A stretch of 64,000 nucleotides of DNA from Pseudorhodoferax sp965279475 (GCA_965279475.1 CBDIIA010000003.1:496001-560000), one strand, 5' to 3'; counted from the first letter of the stretch, positions 49,107 through 57,134 are shown. Made by a program: numbers and translations. The notes: generated by a model not told the origin, from the sequence alone.

Positions 49107-49577
49107 TCAGGCGGCGAGCGCAAAACGCTCATCTTCGGCGGCTGCTACAGCCGAAGTCCAGCGCTTTCGGGTTTCCTTGGCAACGATCCGTTGGTTCACG
49201 AGACGATCAACATCGTTGATCCGATTCAATATCGCGGTGACCGTCTCGTTGCCCCTCAATCGCTCGATGACAAGCAATCGGACAAGCGCGTCCGTTTGTG
49301 CTGGCACCTTGCCGGTACGCTCCCATAGGCTGACCGATTGGTCTGTTGCGCCCAGGCATCTGCCCAGGTTGTCCTGAGACAGCCCTAGTTCAGTACGCAG
49401 AAATCGCAGTTCCTTGCCGGTCATCCGGCCCTTCTTTTTCAGAACTGCCGCCACCAGCACTTGGTGAAGGCCGTCTGCGTCGTCGATGGACACGCCCTTG
49501 CCATAGTGCGTCCGGCGTTCTGTGTAGCCATTCTCCAGCCACACATTGTCGAGTCCGCACTCTGTGTAGTGGTACAT
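49107..49577 (-). CDS. HTH antitoxin whose C-terminus copies the host tmRNA tag
   Basis: A 156-aa transcriptional regulator/antitoxin. The N-terminal part (MYHYTECGLDNVWLENGY) is followed by an XRE-type HTH at about 52-95 (MTGKELRFLRTELGLSQDNLGRCLGATDQSVSLWE), the layout of MqsA-like antitoxins. It lies 15 bp downstream of a DUF4258 toxin gene. The last 11 residues, AAEDERFALAA, equal the full host tag AANDERFALAA except for Glu in place of Asn. Codons differ synonymously at seven of nine identical tag positions. An ALAA end is a known ClpX recognition signal, so the antitoxin is predicted to be a direct ClpXP substrate. Confidence 0.85.
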   Translation of the reverse strand: MYHYTECGLDNVWLENGYTERRTHYGKGVSIDDADGLHQVLVAAVLKKKGRMTGKELRFLRTELGLSQDNLGRCLGATDQSVSLWERTGKVPAQTDALVRLLVIERLRGNETVTAILNRINDVDRLVNQRIVAKETRKRWTSAVAAAEDERFALAA

Positions 49578-49592
49578 ATATTCTCCTGTGAC

Positions 49593-49904
49593 CTAAGCCC
49601 AAACCGTGACGCAGACCAGATCAGGGTATTCCTCATCCAGCGCCACGATCACAGTGCAGTTGCATCCCGCGCAGTACCGCTCCATGCGGCATTCCAGGGT
49701 TCCGAATTCCTCGTTCTCTTCAGGAACACGAACGATCTGCCCCAGGCGCAAGCACTCATAAACCATCGAGGCTGTCACCTTGCGCTTCTTCATCTGCTGC
49801 TTCACGTGCGTCGTCATGATGACGTTTGCCGTGACTTTCGCAGCCGTCCGAACGCGCTTGGCAAGCTGTTCTTTGCTGAGGTTCTTGAGTTTCTCGCAAC
49901 CCAT
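49593..49904 (-). CDS. DUF4258-family putative toxin
   Basis: A 103-aa protein. The DUF4258 core (TTHVKQQMKKRKVTASMVYECLRLGQIVRVPEENEEFGTLECRME) is followed by VIVALDEEYPDLVCVTVW, a fold related to small RNase toxins. The CAGC pair is notable. It is upstream of an HTH antitoxin, the toxin-first order of mqsRA and higBA. A -10-like TAATAT on the minus strand (49926-49921) lies so close to ATG 49904 that the mRNA would be almost leaderless. An upstream in-frame ATG at 49970 is less likely. Confidence 0.7.
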   Translation of the reverse strand: MGCEKLKNLSKEQLAKRVRTAAKVTANVIMTTHVKQQMKKRKVTASMVYECLRLGQIVRVPEENEEFGTLECRMERYCAGCNCTVIVALDEEYPDLVCVTVWA

Positions 49905-50059
49905 AATTTTTATGTGCCCGATATTACACGTCTTAGTTGGCGAAATTTCAGTCGGGTTCGTAAAACGCAACCTTGTTGAAGGGTATTCCGAACGGCCACG
50001 CTTCAGGATTCAGGATGGTCAGGGCAGTCCGTCGGACATCGTCAAAGTCCGAACGATGC

Positions 50060-50338
50060 TCACGTGCAGCGGAACGTGATTTCCGAGCGCGGGTAGTTGC
50101 CCAGGATGTAGGGCGGCTGTGTCTCGGTGGCGCCGGTCAACTCGAAGTTTTTCTTCATCGCAGCGCAGTGCGCATGTCCCTCGCGTAGTAGATCGGCCTT
50201 CATATTGCCCAGGCCGGGGAAGCCGGTTGCCTGCTGCTTGGCGATCATGAACGATCCGCCACCTATGGGCGTGATGCCTGTGTGGCTGGCGCAGCCCGTG
50301 ACCAGCAGCGCGCCAAGCAGAACAGCGATGGCCTTCAT
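50060..50338 (-). CDS. Small lipoprotein
   Basis: A 92-aa predicted lipoprotein: MKAIAVLLGALLVTGCASH has a lipobox at Cys16, followed by a Gly-rich segment (GITPIGGGSFMIAKQQ) and a helix with three further conserved-looking residues (HAHCAAMKKNFEL). It overlaps the upstream small lipoprotein gene by ATGA. Such short lipoproteins are common in mobile elements and may modify the envelope. Confidence 0.7.
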   Translation of the reverse strand: MKAIAVLLGALLVTGCASHTGITPIGGGSFMIAKQQATGFPGLGNMKADLLREGHAHCAAMKKNFELTGATETQPPYILGNYPRSEITFRCT

Positions 50339-50529
50339 TGCTTTTTCCACCCCATGCGCTCATAGGCAGCGGCACATGTGTTGATCTCGCCTTGCGCAAT
50401 GATGGGGAACACCCCGGGCGTGCTGGCGTTGCACTGGTGAACCTGCCCGGTTGCGGGATCTTTGAACACGGCGGGGCTGGCGCAACCGGCCAGCAACACG
50501 ACTCCGAAGGCACAAACAGCAAGTCGCAT
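50335..50529 (-). CDS. Small lipoprotein
   Basis: A 64-aa predicted lipoprotein: MRLAVCAFGVVLLAGCASP has a lipobox at Cys16, and the mature part is about 49 residues with two cysteines (VHQCNAST, NTCAAAYERMGW). First gene of a two-gene leftward unit with 50060-50338. Confidence 0.7.
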   Translation of the reverse strand: MRLAVCAFGVVLLAGCASPAVFKDPATGQVHQCNASTPGVFPIIAQGEINTCAAAYERMGWKKQ

Positions 50530-50694
50530 GGCTTCCTCCTAGTTGTTGCAGATTGCGCGCGAGGCATGCAATCTCCGAAATCGACCATAGTAGCGTTTCG
50601 TTACTCTCCCGTCATCCTTCGGCTTGAGGGTGACCGCAAGGAGGCTTGGACACCATCGACAGTAGGCGACAGAGCGGGGACGCATACTCGACGC

Positions 50695-50907
50695 ATGGAC
50701 CTCTCTTTTCTGCGAACCCTTGCAGCCAGCAATCTTCCGCGTTCAGTTCCTCCCGGCCCTGCGTTTCAGCTTGTGCTCGCGTACCAGGTGGCACGGTATG
50801 TCGAAGTCACCATTCCACCCATCGTGCGCACCCGCTCGGGAAGTTCGATCCAGTCGGACGCGCGCGTAACTGCGATCACGGAAGAGGGAAGGGCGGCGCT
50901 GGCCTGA
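50695..50907 (+). CDS. Possible small protein (weak)
   Basis: A 70-aa frame, MDLSFLRTLAASNLPRSVPPG, with no clear Shine-Dalgarno and no family. It is reported only because it fills a gap of more than 500 bp between the lipoprotein pair and the PDZ lipoprotein and has a plausible start. Confidence 0.25.
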   Translation: MDLSFLRTLAASNLPRSVPPGPAFQLVLAYQVARYVEVTIPPIVRTRSGSSIQSDARVTAITEEGRAALA

Positions 50908-51065
50908 TGCACAGGAAGAGCAGGCGCGAGCAAAGTGGTTGCTGGATTGGCTGCAGGATCTACTGGGCGAGGGCACCGATTAAACTAGCAGACTTTAATG
51001 CCACAGGCCGACTAGTCGCAAAAAAAGGGCTGTCTGCGCTCGGAATCGTCGTCACAACTACAACT

Positions 51066-51806
51066 ATGACAATAGCGAAGCCCTTGATTCTGCCTCGTGT
51101 CCTGTTTAACTCGCGCGCTGCCTTGGCCCTCGGTTCATGCCTGCTGGTTGGGGGCTGCGCATTAGATCCCATAGGGCTTGCTCTCTCGGCCGCTTCAACT
51201 GGCTCCGCACCGAGCGACGAAGCGCAAACTGCCGAGATGGCCGACGCCTACCGGGCGCACGACTGCGCAGGCCTGCAGGATAGTCTTCAGTCAATGCTGG
51301 AAGGCATGCAAGGCCCTCGCAGCAGGGGCTACCGCATCAACGCTGCAGCCATCCAACAAGTTCAGCGTGAGAAGAATTGCAGGTATGGTGCCGTCGCTTC
51401 GCTGACCTCTAGCCAAGCGCGCCAAGCGCCGAAAGAAACGATCTCAGCGACCGGCGCGCCAACTTCGACAAACGCGCTGCCAGCTACGGTTTCGGCTCCC
51501 CTTTCCATCCGTCGGATGGGCATCAAGGCGGATGCAGTTCCTGACGTTCTTGCCGCCGCCATGGGTGTTTCTCGAATGCAGGGGGTGCTCGTCGTTTCGA
51601 TCGAGAAAGGCGGAAGCGCAGAGAGGGCTGGACTGCAACCGTTGGACGTGGTGCTGGAAGCGGCCGGACAGCCGGTGAGTACAGCGTCTCAACTTAGTGC
51701 GATTGCGGCCCGTATGCGTGACGGTTACCCACTTCCGTTGCGAATTCAACGCGATGCAGTTGTCCGCGAATCTCAGGTGGTTCTAGGTTCCGGGCCATCC
51801 CCGTAG
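51066..51806 (+). CDS. PDZ-domain lipoprotein without protease domain
   Basis: A 246-aa predicted lipoprotein. The signal region ends LGSCLLVGGCA, a helical segment follows, and the C-terminal PDZ domain (about 155-245: GVLVVSIEKGGSAERAGLQPLDVVLEAAGQPV) resembles those of DegP/DegQ. No trypsin-like domain is present. A longer frame runs upstream; the ATG at 51066 gives a compact signal peptide. It precedes a second PDZ protein by 62 bp. Confidence 0.75.
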   Translation: MTIAKPLILPRVLFNSRAALALGSCLLVGGCALDPIGLALSAASTGSAPSDEAQTAEMADAYRAHDCAGLQDSLQSMLEGMQGPRSRGYRINAAAIQQVQREKNCRYGAVASLTSSQARQAPKETISATGAPTSTNALPATVSAPLSIRRMGIKADAVPDVLAAAMGVSRMQGVLVVSIEKGGSAERAGLQPLDVVLEAAGQPVSTASQLSAIAARMRDGYPLPLRIQRDAVVRESQVVLGSGPSP

Positions 51807-51868
51807 GCAGACGCGCAAGAGGAGAGCCCCGTGGCGATTGCCCCCGACGATAGCGAAAAGAGTGCGGT

Positions 51869-53323
51869 ATGAATATTGCGACATATATTGGTTTTTCGGG
51901 CGTTCTACTGGCGTGCGCATCGTTCTGCGCTGAAGCCGCGGATGTCAGGCAGGGTTTCTCCTTCTGCACCGTTACCAACTTGAGCAACTTCAAAACATTC
52001 GCGACTCCCGTTTTTAGTACCACGTATGCACCCGAGTTGTCATTTCAACGAACCCAGGAATTGGCTACAGAATTCCATGCCGCGGTTTCTCAGCTTGGAG
52101 GTTCGGGCGAGAAGAACTGCTACCCGTTAGAGGAGCGGGCCGCTCAGTCAGAGGGTCAGCGGGCAGAACACAAAAGATTGGCGACCAGCGCTTTCCTGTC
52201 GAAATGGCAAGACGTACCGTTTACACCTAAGCCTTGGAACGCGTCGCAACTAGCTAGAACGGGTGATCTAACAAAGTACTATTTTTGTGAAGTGGCAGAT
52301 CCCGGTCGGAACGTCCGGAAGGCCGCGGCGACTGGAGTTTTCGAGGGTCGCGTTCCTGCTTCTGATCAAATGGCTCCGTACACACTTGCAGGGCTGTACA
52401 CGGAAGAATTTAAACGTGCGATCGCAGCAGGGCTAGGAATGTCTGTGGTGAACGCGAGTTGCACCTTCAAGGACACGTTCGAAGAGGCAACCAGCAGCCG
52501 ATCGGAGGCAAAGCGGCCCTGGACCGGTGTCTCTGGGTTCAACACGACTTTCGTTGACTTGGACTGGCGGCCCAGTGCAAGACTTCAGATTGGTCCCGTA
52601 CCGCAAACAGGATCGGCAAGTCCAAATGTTGCCAGCGGAAGAACGACCGCACCCTCCGTGGCGATCGGAGATATCCAGGCCTCTTTGGGGCCTCTCAATG
52701 GATCGCTTGCCGAGTCACTTGGTCTTACTAACTCGCGGGGTGCTCTTGTTGTGTCTGTGGTCGAAGGCGGGGTATCAGCTCGCGCTGGTCTGAAGCCACT
52801 GGATGTAGTTCTTGAGTTCGCAGGCCAAGAGATATCCGATAGCGAAGAGCTGAAATCGATAGTCGCGCGCACTCGTGCGGGGTACGGGGCATCGCTACGG
52901 GTCTGGCGCAAGCGGGAAATCATTGAGACCAATGTGATCGTTGCGGCAGGTCAAGCCGTAGGCGGAATTGAAAGTAGAGTGGCGGCTTCAACGTTGGCTC
53001 CAAATGACATCCAAGGAGCAACTGAGCCAAAAAATCCTATTTCCGCGGGCCAATTCTTGGGGCTCGTGGTGAGCGACCTCACTGATGCGAAGATGAGAGA
53101 CCTCAGGCTCGATACCGGCGTGAATGTCGATCAAGCTACTGAGGCTGCTGCGCGAGCCGGTATTCGTGAGGGTGATGTGATTTTGGGGATCGACGCCATG
53201 TCAACGCGCAACGTCAAGGAATTCGAGGCGGCCGCCGCTAGAACGGACAGAACTAAGTCTGTCGTTGTCTTGTTGCGACGAGGACTGGCGTCGCAATTTG
53301 CGCTGATACGCCCTATCCGCTGA
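51869..53323 (+). CDS. Exported protein with two PDZ domains, no protease domain
   Basis: A 484-aa periplasmic protein with signal peptide MNIATYIGFSGVLLACASFC. The first 220 residues are an unrecognised domain with several cysteines. PDZ1 (about 285-365) contains GALVVSVVEGGVSARAGLKP; PDZ2 (about 395-480) contains AAARAGIREGDVILGIDAM. The tandem PDZ layout imitates DegP/DegQ but lacks the catalytic domain. Base composition is more AT-rich than the housekeeping genes. Confidence 0.75.
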   Translation: MNIATYIGFSGVLLACASFCAEAADVRQGFSFCTVTNLSNFKTFATPVFSTTYAPELSFQRTQELATEFHAAVSQLGGSGEKNCYPLEERAAQSEGQRAEHKRLATSAFLSKWQDVPFTPKPWNASQLARTGDLTKYYFCEVADPGRNVRKAAATGVFEGRVPASDQMAPYTLAGLYTEEFKRAIAAGLGMSVVNASCTFKDTFEEATSSRSEAKRPWTGVSGFNTTFVDLDWRPSARLQIGPVPQTGSASPNVASGRTTAPSVAIGDIQASLGPLNGSLAESLGLTNSRGALVVSVVEGGVSARAGLKPLDVVLEFAGQEISDSEELKSIVARTRAGYGASLRVWRKREIIETNVIVAAGQAVGGIESRVAASTLAPNDIQGATEPKNPISAGQFLGLVVSDLTDAKMRDLRLDTGVNVDQATEAAARAGIREGDVILGIDAMSTRNVKEFEAAAARTDRTKSVVVLLRRGLASQFALIRPIR

Positions 53324-53350
53324 CCTAGGTTTCTTGTCCACATCCACAGC

Positions 53351-53677
53351 GTGTGCAGCCATGCGCGGCAGGCCAAGGACACGGAGCTAATTCAGTGGGC
53401 GACCGAGATCAAGGTCCGGGCCGAACGCAAGGCCGGCGAGTTCACGGCGCTGATGGAAAAGGCTCCTGGCGCCAGAAAAGATATTGGAACCTCGTCGCAT
53501 CGTGCGACTAGGTCAAAAGAGCAGCAACTCTCCGAAGTCGGCCTGACAAAGCAGGAGGCATCGAGATATGAGCAGCTTGCCTCAATGTCAGAGGCGCACT
53601 TCGAGACTGCCGTCGCCACCGCCAAAGATACAGCCGGCCAGGTCACTACCGCTTTCATGCTGCGCGAAGCAGCGTAG
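53351..53677 (+). pseudogene. 5'-truncated phage/plasmid protein remnant
   Basis: The 108-aa frame opens directly into RQAKDTELIQWATEIKVRAERKAGEFTALMEKAPG, a pattern I associate with internal parts of longer phage or plasmid proteins. It uses a GTG without Shine-Dalgarno, 27 bp after the previous stop. It is therefore likely a remnant that lost its N-terminus, though a short functional version is possible. Confidence 0.5.
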
Positions 53678-53758
53678 GCCTATCGGGTACAGCTGGTACG
53701 AGCAGCGCCTCGGCCCCGGCAAGCACGCTGCCTGTCGTCGGGTCGCGTTTACTCCCGC

Positions 53759-54088
53759 TCAATTGCAGAACGTTTGCGTGCCAATAGTGGTGCAGGTCCG
53801 GCCGTCTGATCGGAATGAGGAATTTCCAATGTGTTGCGTCGTCAGGCCGTTGCTCTGAAACGTGGCGTCTCCAATACGCTGCGTCATTTGTCCGTTGCTC
53901 GAATAGGTCGAGTTGCCGATATGCACCGCGCTCGTGCCGTTTGAGTTGAATGTCTGATCCCCGATGCGCTGCGAAGTCTGTCCGTTTGGGCCAATGGTCG
54001 TGTTGCCGATCTGCTGGTATGTACGTTGCTGCGCATTTGCAGTCAATGCCGACAAGGCGACGACGGCTATAAGATAGTTTTTCATCAT
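53759..54088 (-). CDS. Exported protein built of 15-residue tandem repeats
   Basis: A 109-aa protein: signal peptide MMKNYLIAVVALSALTANA followed by five full repeats and one partial repeat of consensus QxIGxxTFxSNGxTx. The Gly and Asn positions at fixed spacing suggest a small beta-solenoid or adhesive fold. C-terminal cysteines (RTCTTIGTQTFCN) may close it with a disulfide. Function unknown. Confidence 0.75.
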   Translation of the reverse strand: MMKNYLIAVVALSALTANAQQRTYQQIGNTTIGPNGQTSQRIGDQTFNSNGTSAVHIGNSTYSSNGQMTQRIGDATFQSNGLTTQHIGNSSFRSDGRTCTTIGTQTFCN

Positions 54089-54158
54089 GCATCTCCATTG
54101 CCGGCGTCAAAGCCCGTCGGCGTGGCTTCGAAAGCGGAAAAACGCACGGGCAACCGGG

Positions 54159-54578
54159 TCAGGCCGGCGCGGCACTAATCCTCGGGCACGGCGGCTGGAC
54201 AGCAACCAAAGGCATATTCGAAGCTCCAGTTGGCAGGCAGTCCGAAGGTCGCGCATTTGCTGGGGCTTTGGCCGCTGGCGTCGTAGTGACGTTGCTGTCC
54301 GTAACGGCCCCGTTCGCTCGATTGCCTGAAGAGCGCACGCCACTGGAGTTGCCACTCGTCACGATCCGCGGGCTGATGTGCACGGTTGTGCTTCTTGCGG
54401 GCGGCTTTGATTGAGCAATCTTTGCCGGTGCAGCTTTTGAAGGCTTCGAGGTTCCCGAATGGGACGATGATGAATGATGGTTCCCCGAGCTGTGGCCATG
54501 GCCGCCGCCGCGCGCGAATGCAGGAATGCAGCAAACTAGACACATGGTGACCGACGCGCCTACTAAAAGTCTGAACAT
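54159..54578 (-). CDS. Exported low-complexity His/Ser-rich protein
   Basis: A 139-aa protein. The signal peptide (MFRLLVGASVTMCLVCCIPAFA) is followed by GGGHGHSSGNHHSSSSHSG, a potential metal-binding run, then a Ser/Thr/Ala/Pro-rich disordered tail with two cysteines. No domain is recognised. It lies 70 bp upstream of the repeat protein on the same strand and may be cotranscribed. Confidence 0.6.
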   Translation of the reverse strand: MFRLLVGASVTMCLVCCIPAFARGGGHGHSSGNHHSSSSHSGTSKPSKAAPAKIAQSKPPARSTTVHISPRIVTSGNSSGVRSSGNRANGAVTDSNVTTTPAAKAPANARPSDCLPTGASNMPLVAVQPPCPRISAAPA

Positions 54579-54772
54579 GCTTGGCCTTCCTGAGTAGGAA
54601 AACTATCGTAGCGTTTAGTTACGTTCCTGTCATCACCTGAATCCCCTCAGTTCTGACGATGCCGCACACCGGCGCTGCTGATACCCTACGGCAGCGTCTG
54701 GCCACATACGCCCGCTTGTCATCTTCCAAAAAAAATGCTTGCAATGCTCTGATTTGGTTGTACCATTTCAGT

Positions 54773-54964
54773 ATGGAAAAAAGTAGAACGGTAGGGGGTG
54801 CGCGACCCGGCAGCGGACGCAAGCGGATTAAGCCGGGCGTTACGACCGTGACGGTAGGAATGAAGATGTCTGAACCGCAGAGGGACAAGCTACAGCGTCT
54901 CGGCGGCGCTCCCTGGGTGCGTGACCGCATCGACAGGGCAAAGGAGCCAGAGCCGAAGGAATGA
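54773..54964 (+). CDS. Small basic protein, possibly ribbon-helix-helix
   Basis: A 63-aa protein, MEKSRTVGGARPGSGRKRIK followed by TTVTVGMKMSEPQRDKLQRLGGAPWVRDRID, where a beta-strand followed by two helices fits a ribbon-helix-helix DNA-binding domain. The stretch upstream is AT-rich with TTGCAA and TACCAT boxes very close to the start. It may regulate the operon starting at 55098. Confidence 0.55.
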   Translation: MEKSRTVGGARPGSGRKRIKPGVTTVTVGMKMSEPQRDKLQRLGGAPWVRDRIDRAKEPEPKE

Positions 54965-55097
54965 ACGCCGCGCCTCAGGGCGAAACTGAAGTCACGATGA
55001 AATCAGTTTCTGAGGCAATTAAGGCGCCGGCCAAGGTGATTGGACCCACCAAGGCCAGCTAACCACAACGTGCACACCGTGAAAGGAAACGCACACC

Positions 55098-55508
55098 ATG
55101 GCTACTCGCAAGAATAGCAGCACTGCTGCACCCGTCGTTTCGGCGCAAGCCGAACACGCAATCTCAACCACCCCCATCGCTGCACCGGTAGCGCGCCGGG
55201 TTCCACTGGACCAACTGCACGCGCTGCTGACCGAAGCCGCAATCCTCGCGGATGAGACGGACGAGAGCTGCAAATCCATCCCGAACGAGTTTGATGAAGA
55301 TCAGATCCTTCGGCACATCGATCGCTTGCGCGACATCGTCTGTCGTTTGGGCTGGATGGCAGACCTTTCGCTCAAGGTCATCGGGGAGAGCACGGTACGG
55401 GGCGACGCAGAGCACTGGCTCATCGGCTTCGTCGCTCGCGGGGATGACAACAACACCTTCCTTGTGTTCGACGAGACGCACAAGGGTGGAAAGGCGGTGT
55501 CGGCATGA
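55098..55508 (+). CDS. Hypothetical protein, VRGDxxxWxIG type (paralogue of 55966 gene)
   Basis: A 136-aa protein. After an Ala/Ser-rich N-terminus, the helical part (DQLHALLTEAAILADETDE, HIDRLRDIVCRLGWMADLSLKVIG) ends in TVRGDAEHWLIG. The same ending, PVRGDPRAWMIG, occurs in the 55966 protein. It is the first gene of a five-gene operon with ATGA overlaps at all junctions. AAAGG precedes the start. Confidence 0.65.
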   Translation: MATRKNSSTAAPVVSAQAEHAISTTPIAAPVARRVPLDQLHALLTEAAILADETDESCKSIPNEFDEDQILRHIDRLRDIVCRLGWMADLSLKVIGESTVRGDAEHWLIGFVARGDDNNTFLVFDETHKGGKAVSA

Positions 55509-55969
55509 ACCACACCACTACCGGCACTCCGTGCGCTGCTGTGCCCATGGACATCGAGGTCACGATTCATCCACGGCTGACTGCGTACTTTCGAGGGACC
55601 AAAGAACAACTGTTGGCCGAAGGTCTGATCGAGCCGGGCTTTGAATTTCCGAAGGCGTATGACCACGTCGGTTTCACCCGGGACGGCCAGCAGTTCGAGC
55701 TGCGTCGGCATCGCCCTCGTGACTTGAAAGGTCCGCGACGCCTGTACCCGGACGTGGACTACTGGACTGTGACGATCGATCCCAAAAGGAAGTCACCGGT
55801 CAGCCCGGTCATGTACGAGCTGCAGCAGAGAATGGCAGAGCGGATCTTTCTTGAATCTCCTACTGGGCAAGCGCAGCTGTTCAGGTATTTCAACGCACGG
55901 TCCGATGCGGCCTTTCAAGGGTTCATGTCTGCCACCGTTGGCACTGCCTGCAAGTGGAGGAAGGCATGA
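55505..55969 (+). CDS. Hypothetical protein
   Basis: A 154-aa protein with a beta-rich N-terminal half (DIEVTIHPRLTAYFRG, HVGFTRDGQQFELRRHRP) and a helical C-terminal half. It lies between the two VRGD paralogues in the ATGA-linked operon. Family unknown. Confidence 0.6.
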   Translation: MNHTTTGTPCAAVPMDIEVTIHPRLTAYFRGTKEQLLAEGLIEPGFEFPKAYDHVGFTRDGQQFELRRHRPRDLKGPRRLYPDVDYWTVTIDPKRKSPVSPVMYELQQRMAERIFLESPTGQAQLFRYFNARSDAAFQGFMSATVGTACKWRKA

Positions 55970-56226
55970 GCACCACATTGCAACCCGCCCGTCTCCGCAA
56001 CGGTCAGCGCATCCCCCCGGAGCACCTGAAAGCCGCTCTGTCCACCATCGCCAACAACGCCCGCATTGCAGTCGATGCCTGCGAGGAGATGGGTTCGGAC
56101 GATGCCCACATCGTGCAATCGCTTCTGCTGCGCATCGGCGTGACGGCCGACGATTTGCTGTCGGGCCTGGGTGCAAGCCCGGTGCGTGGTGATCCCCGAG
56201 CCTGGATGATCGGGGGTGAGGCATGA
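55966..56226 (+). CDS. Hypothetical protein, VRGDxxxWxIG type (paralogue of 55098 gene)
   Basis: An 86-aa shorter relative of the 55098 protein: helices (EHLKAALSTIANNARIAVDA, IVQSLLLRIGVTADDLLSGLG) followed by PVRGDPRAWMIGG. Start 55966 is the ATG in the ATGA overlap; four upstream codons also form an open frame. Confidence 0.6.
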   Translation: MSTTLQPARLRNGQRIPPEHLKAALSTIANNARIAVDACEEMGSDDAHIVQSLLLRIGVTADDLLSGLGASPVRGDPRAWMIGGEA

Positions 56227-56687
56227 GCACGCCAACACCACAGACCCGGCAGCATCGGCAGCACCAGAGCGAACGGCAAGAGCAAGCCAAGCGGTTTCGC
56301 TATCTCCTGATCGATGCCGGCCTGAGCGCTCCTCAAGCAGCGGAAATGCTGCACGTGCATCCCCGCACGGTGCAGCGCTGGGTGACCGGCACCCGGACCA
56401 TCCCGTATTCCGTCATCAAGTGCATTCGCCTGATGCGCCGCATGGAACTGCCCGGCAAGGAGTGGAGCGGGTGGGTCTTCCATTCGGGCGTGCTGTGGAC
56501 ACCCGAGGGGCGATCGATACGTCCCCTGGATGTGTCGTGGTGGGGCCACATGGTGCGCAAGGCCAGGCTGTTCCACACCCTTTACGAGCGGCAGGCGCAA
56601 ATGAACGGGTTGGTGCACCGGCTGACTGCCGGGCAGGCCACACAGCCCAGCATCGAGCCAGCAACCTTGAAGGAGACGGCACCATGA
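56223..56687 (+). CDS. XafT/VC1465-like phage HTH protein
   Basis: A 154-aa protein with an HTH at about 25-70 (RYLLIDAGLSAPQAAEMLHVHPRTVQRWVTGTRTIPYSVIKCIRLM), then GKEWSGWVFHSGVLWTPEGRSIRP. This matches the VC1465 family, whose founding member XafT from the TLC satellite phage activates Xer recombination. Whether this homologue affects Xer is inferred only. ATGA overlaps on both sides. Confidence 0.7.
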   Translation: MSTPTPQTRQHRQHQSERQEQAKRFRYLLIDAGLSAPQAAEMLHVHPRTVQRWVTGTRTIPYSVIKCIRLMRRMELPGKEWSGWVFHSGVLWTPEGRSIRPLDVSWWGHMVRKARLFHTLYERQAQMNGLVHRLTAGQATQPSIEPATLKETAP

Positions 56688-57049
56688 CCAGCCGCCACCT
56701 CATGGAAGACGCAGAGCGCAGCGCCGAGGCCGCCGAGCTGGAAAGCCTCGCACGACAGCTGAGGCTTTCAAAAGATGATCTGGCGGAGACGTTCAGTGTT
56801 GCCCTGTCCACCGTGTGGGCCTGGAGGAGTGGACGCTCAACCATACCGATGGCGGTGCTGATGGTGCTGCGCATGCGTCTGCATCACGAACTGCCGCCGC
56901 CCTGGAACCGATGGAGGTTCGAGGGTGGCAAGCTGGTCGCGCCGACAGGCCGTGCGCTGACGCCTGATGAGGTTACGGGCTTGCTGGTGCTGCGCGATCA
57001 AACAGGCGTGTTCGAGGAGTTGATGCAGAGGGTGAAAGGAGTGTCTTGA
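56684..57049 (+). CDS. Second XafT/VC1465-like HTH protein
   Basis: A 121-aa protein with an HTH (LARQLRLSKDDLAETFSVALSTVWAWRSGRSTIPMAVLMVLRMRL) followed by PPPWNRWRFEGGKLVAPTGRALTP, the same layout as the preceding protein (HTH, IPxxV, xxxWxGW, LxxPxGRxLxP). The two are diverged paralogues in tandem. It ends the ATGA-linked operon. Confidence 0.65.
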   Translation: MTSRHLMEDAERSAEAAELESLARQLRLSKDDLAETFSVALSTVWAWRSGRSTIPMAVLMVLRMRLHHELPPPWNRWRFEGGKLVAPTGRALTPDEVTGLLVLRDQTGVFEELMQRVKGVS

Positions 57050-57134
57050 CCATGTGGACCGGCAGGGCGGGGAAGCGCTGACGTTGCGTGCACCGCGCGC
57101 TGCGGCCAGAATAGAAACGCACCGGGAAACTGCC

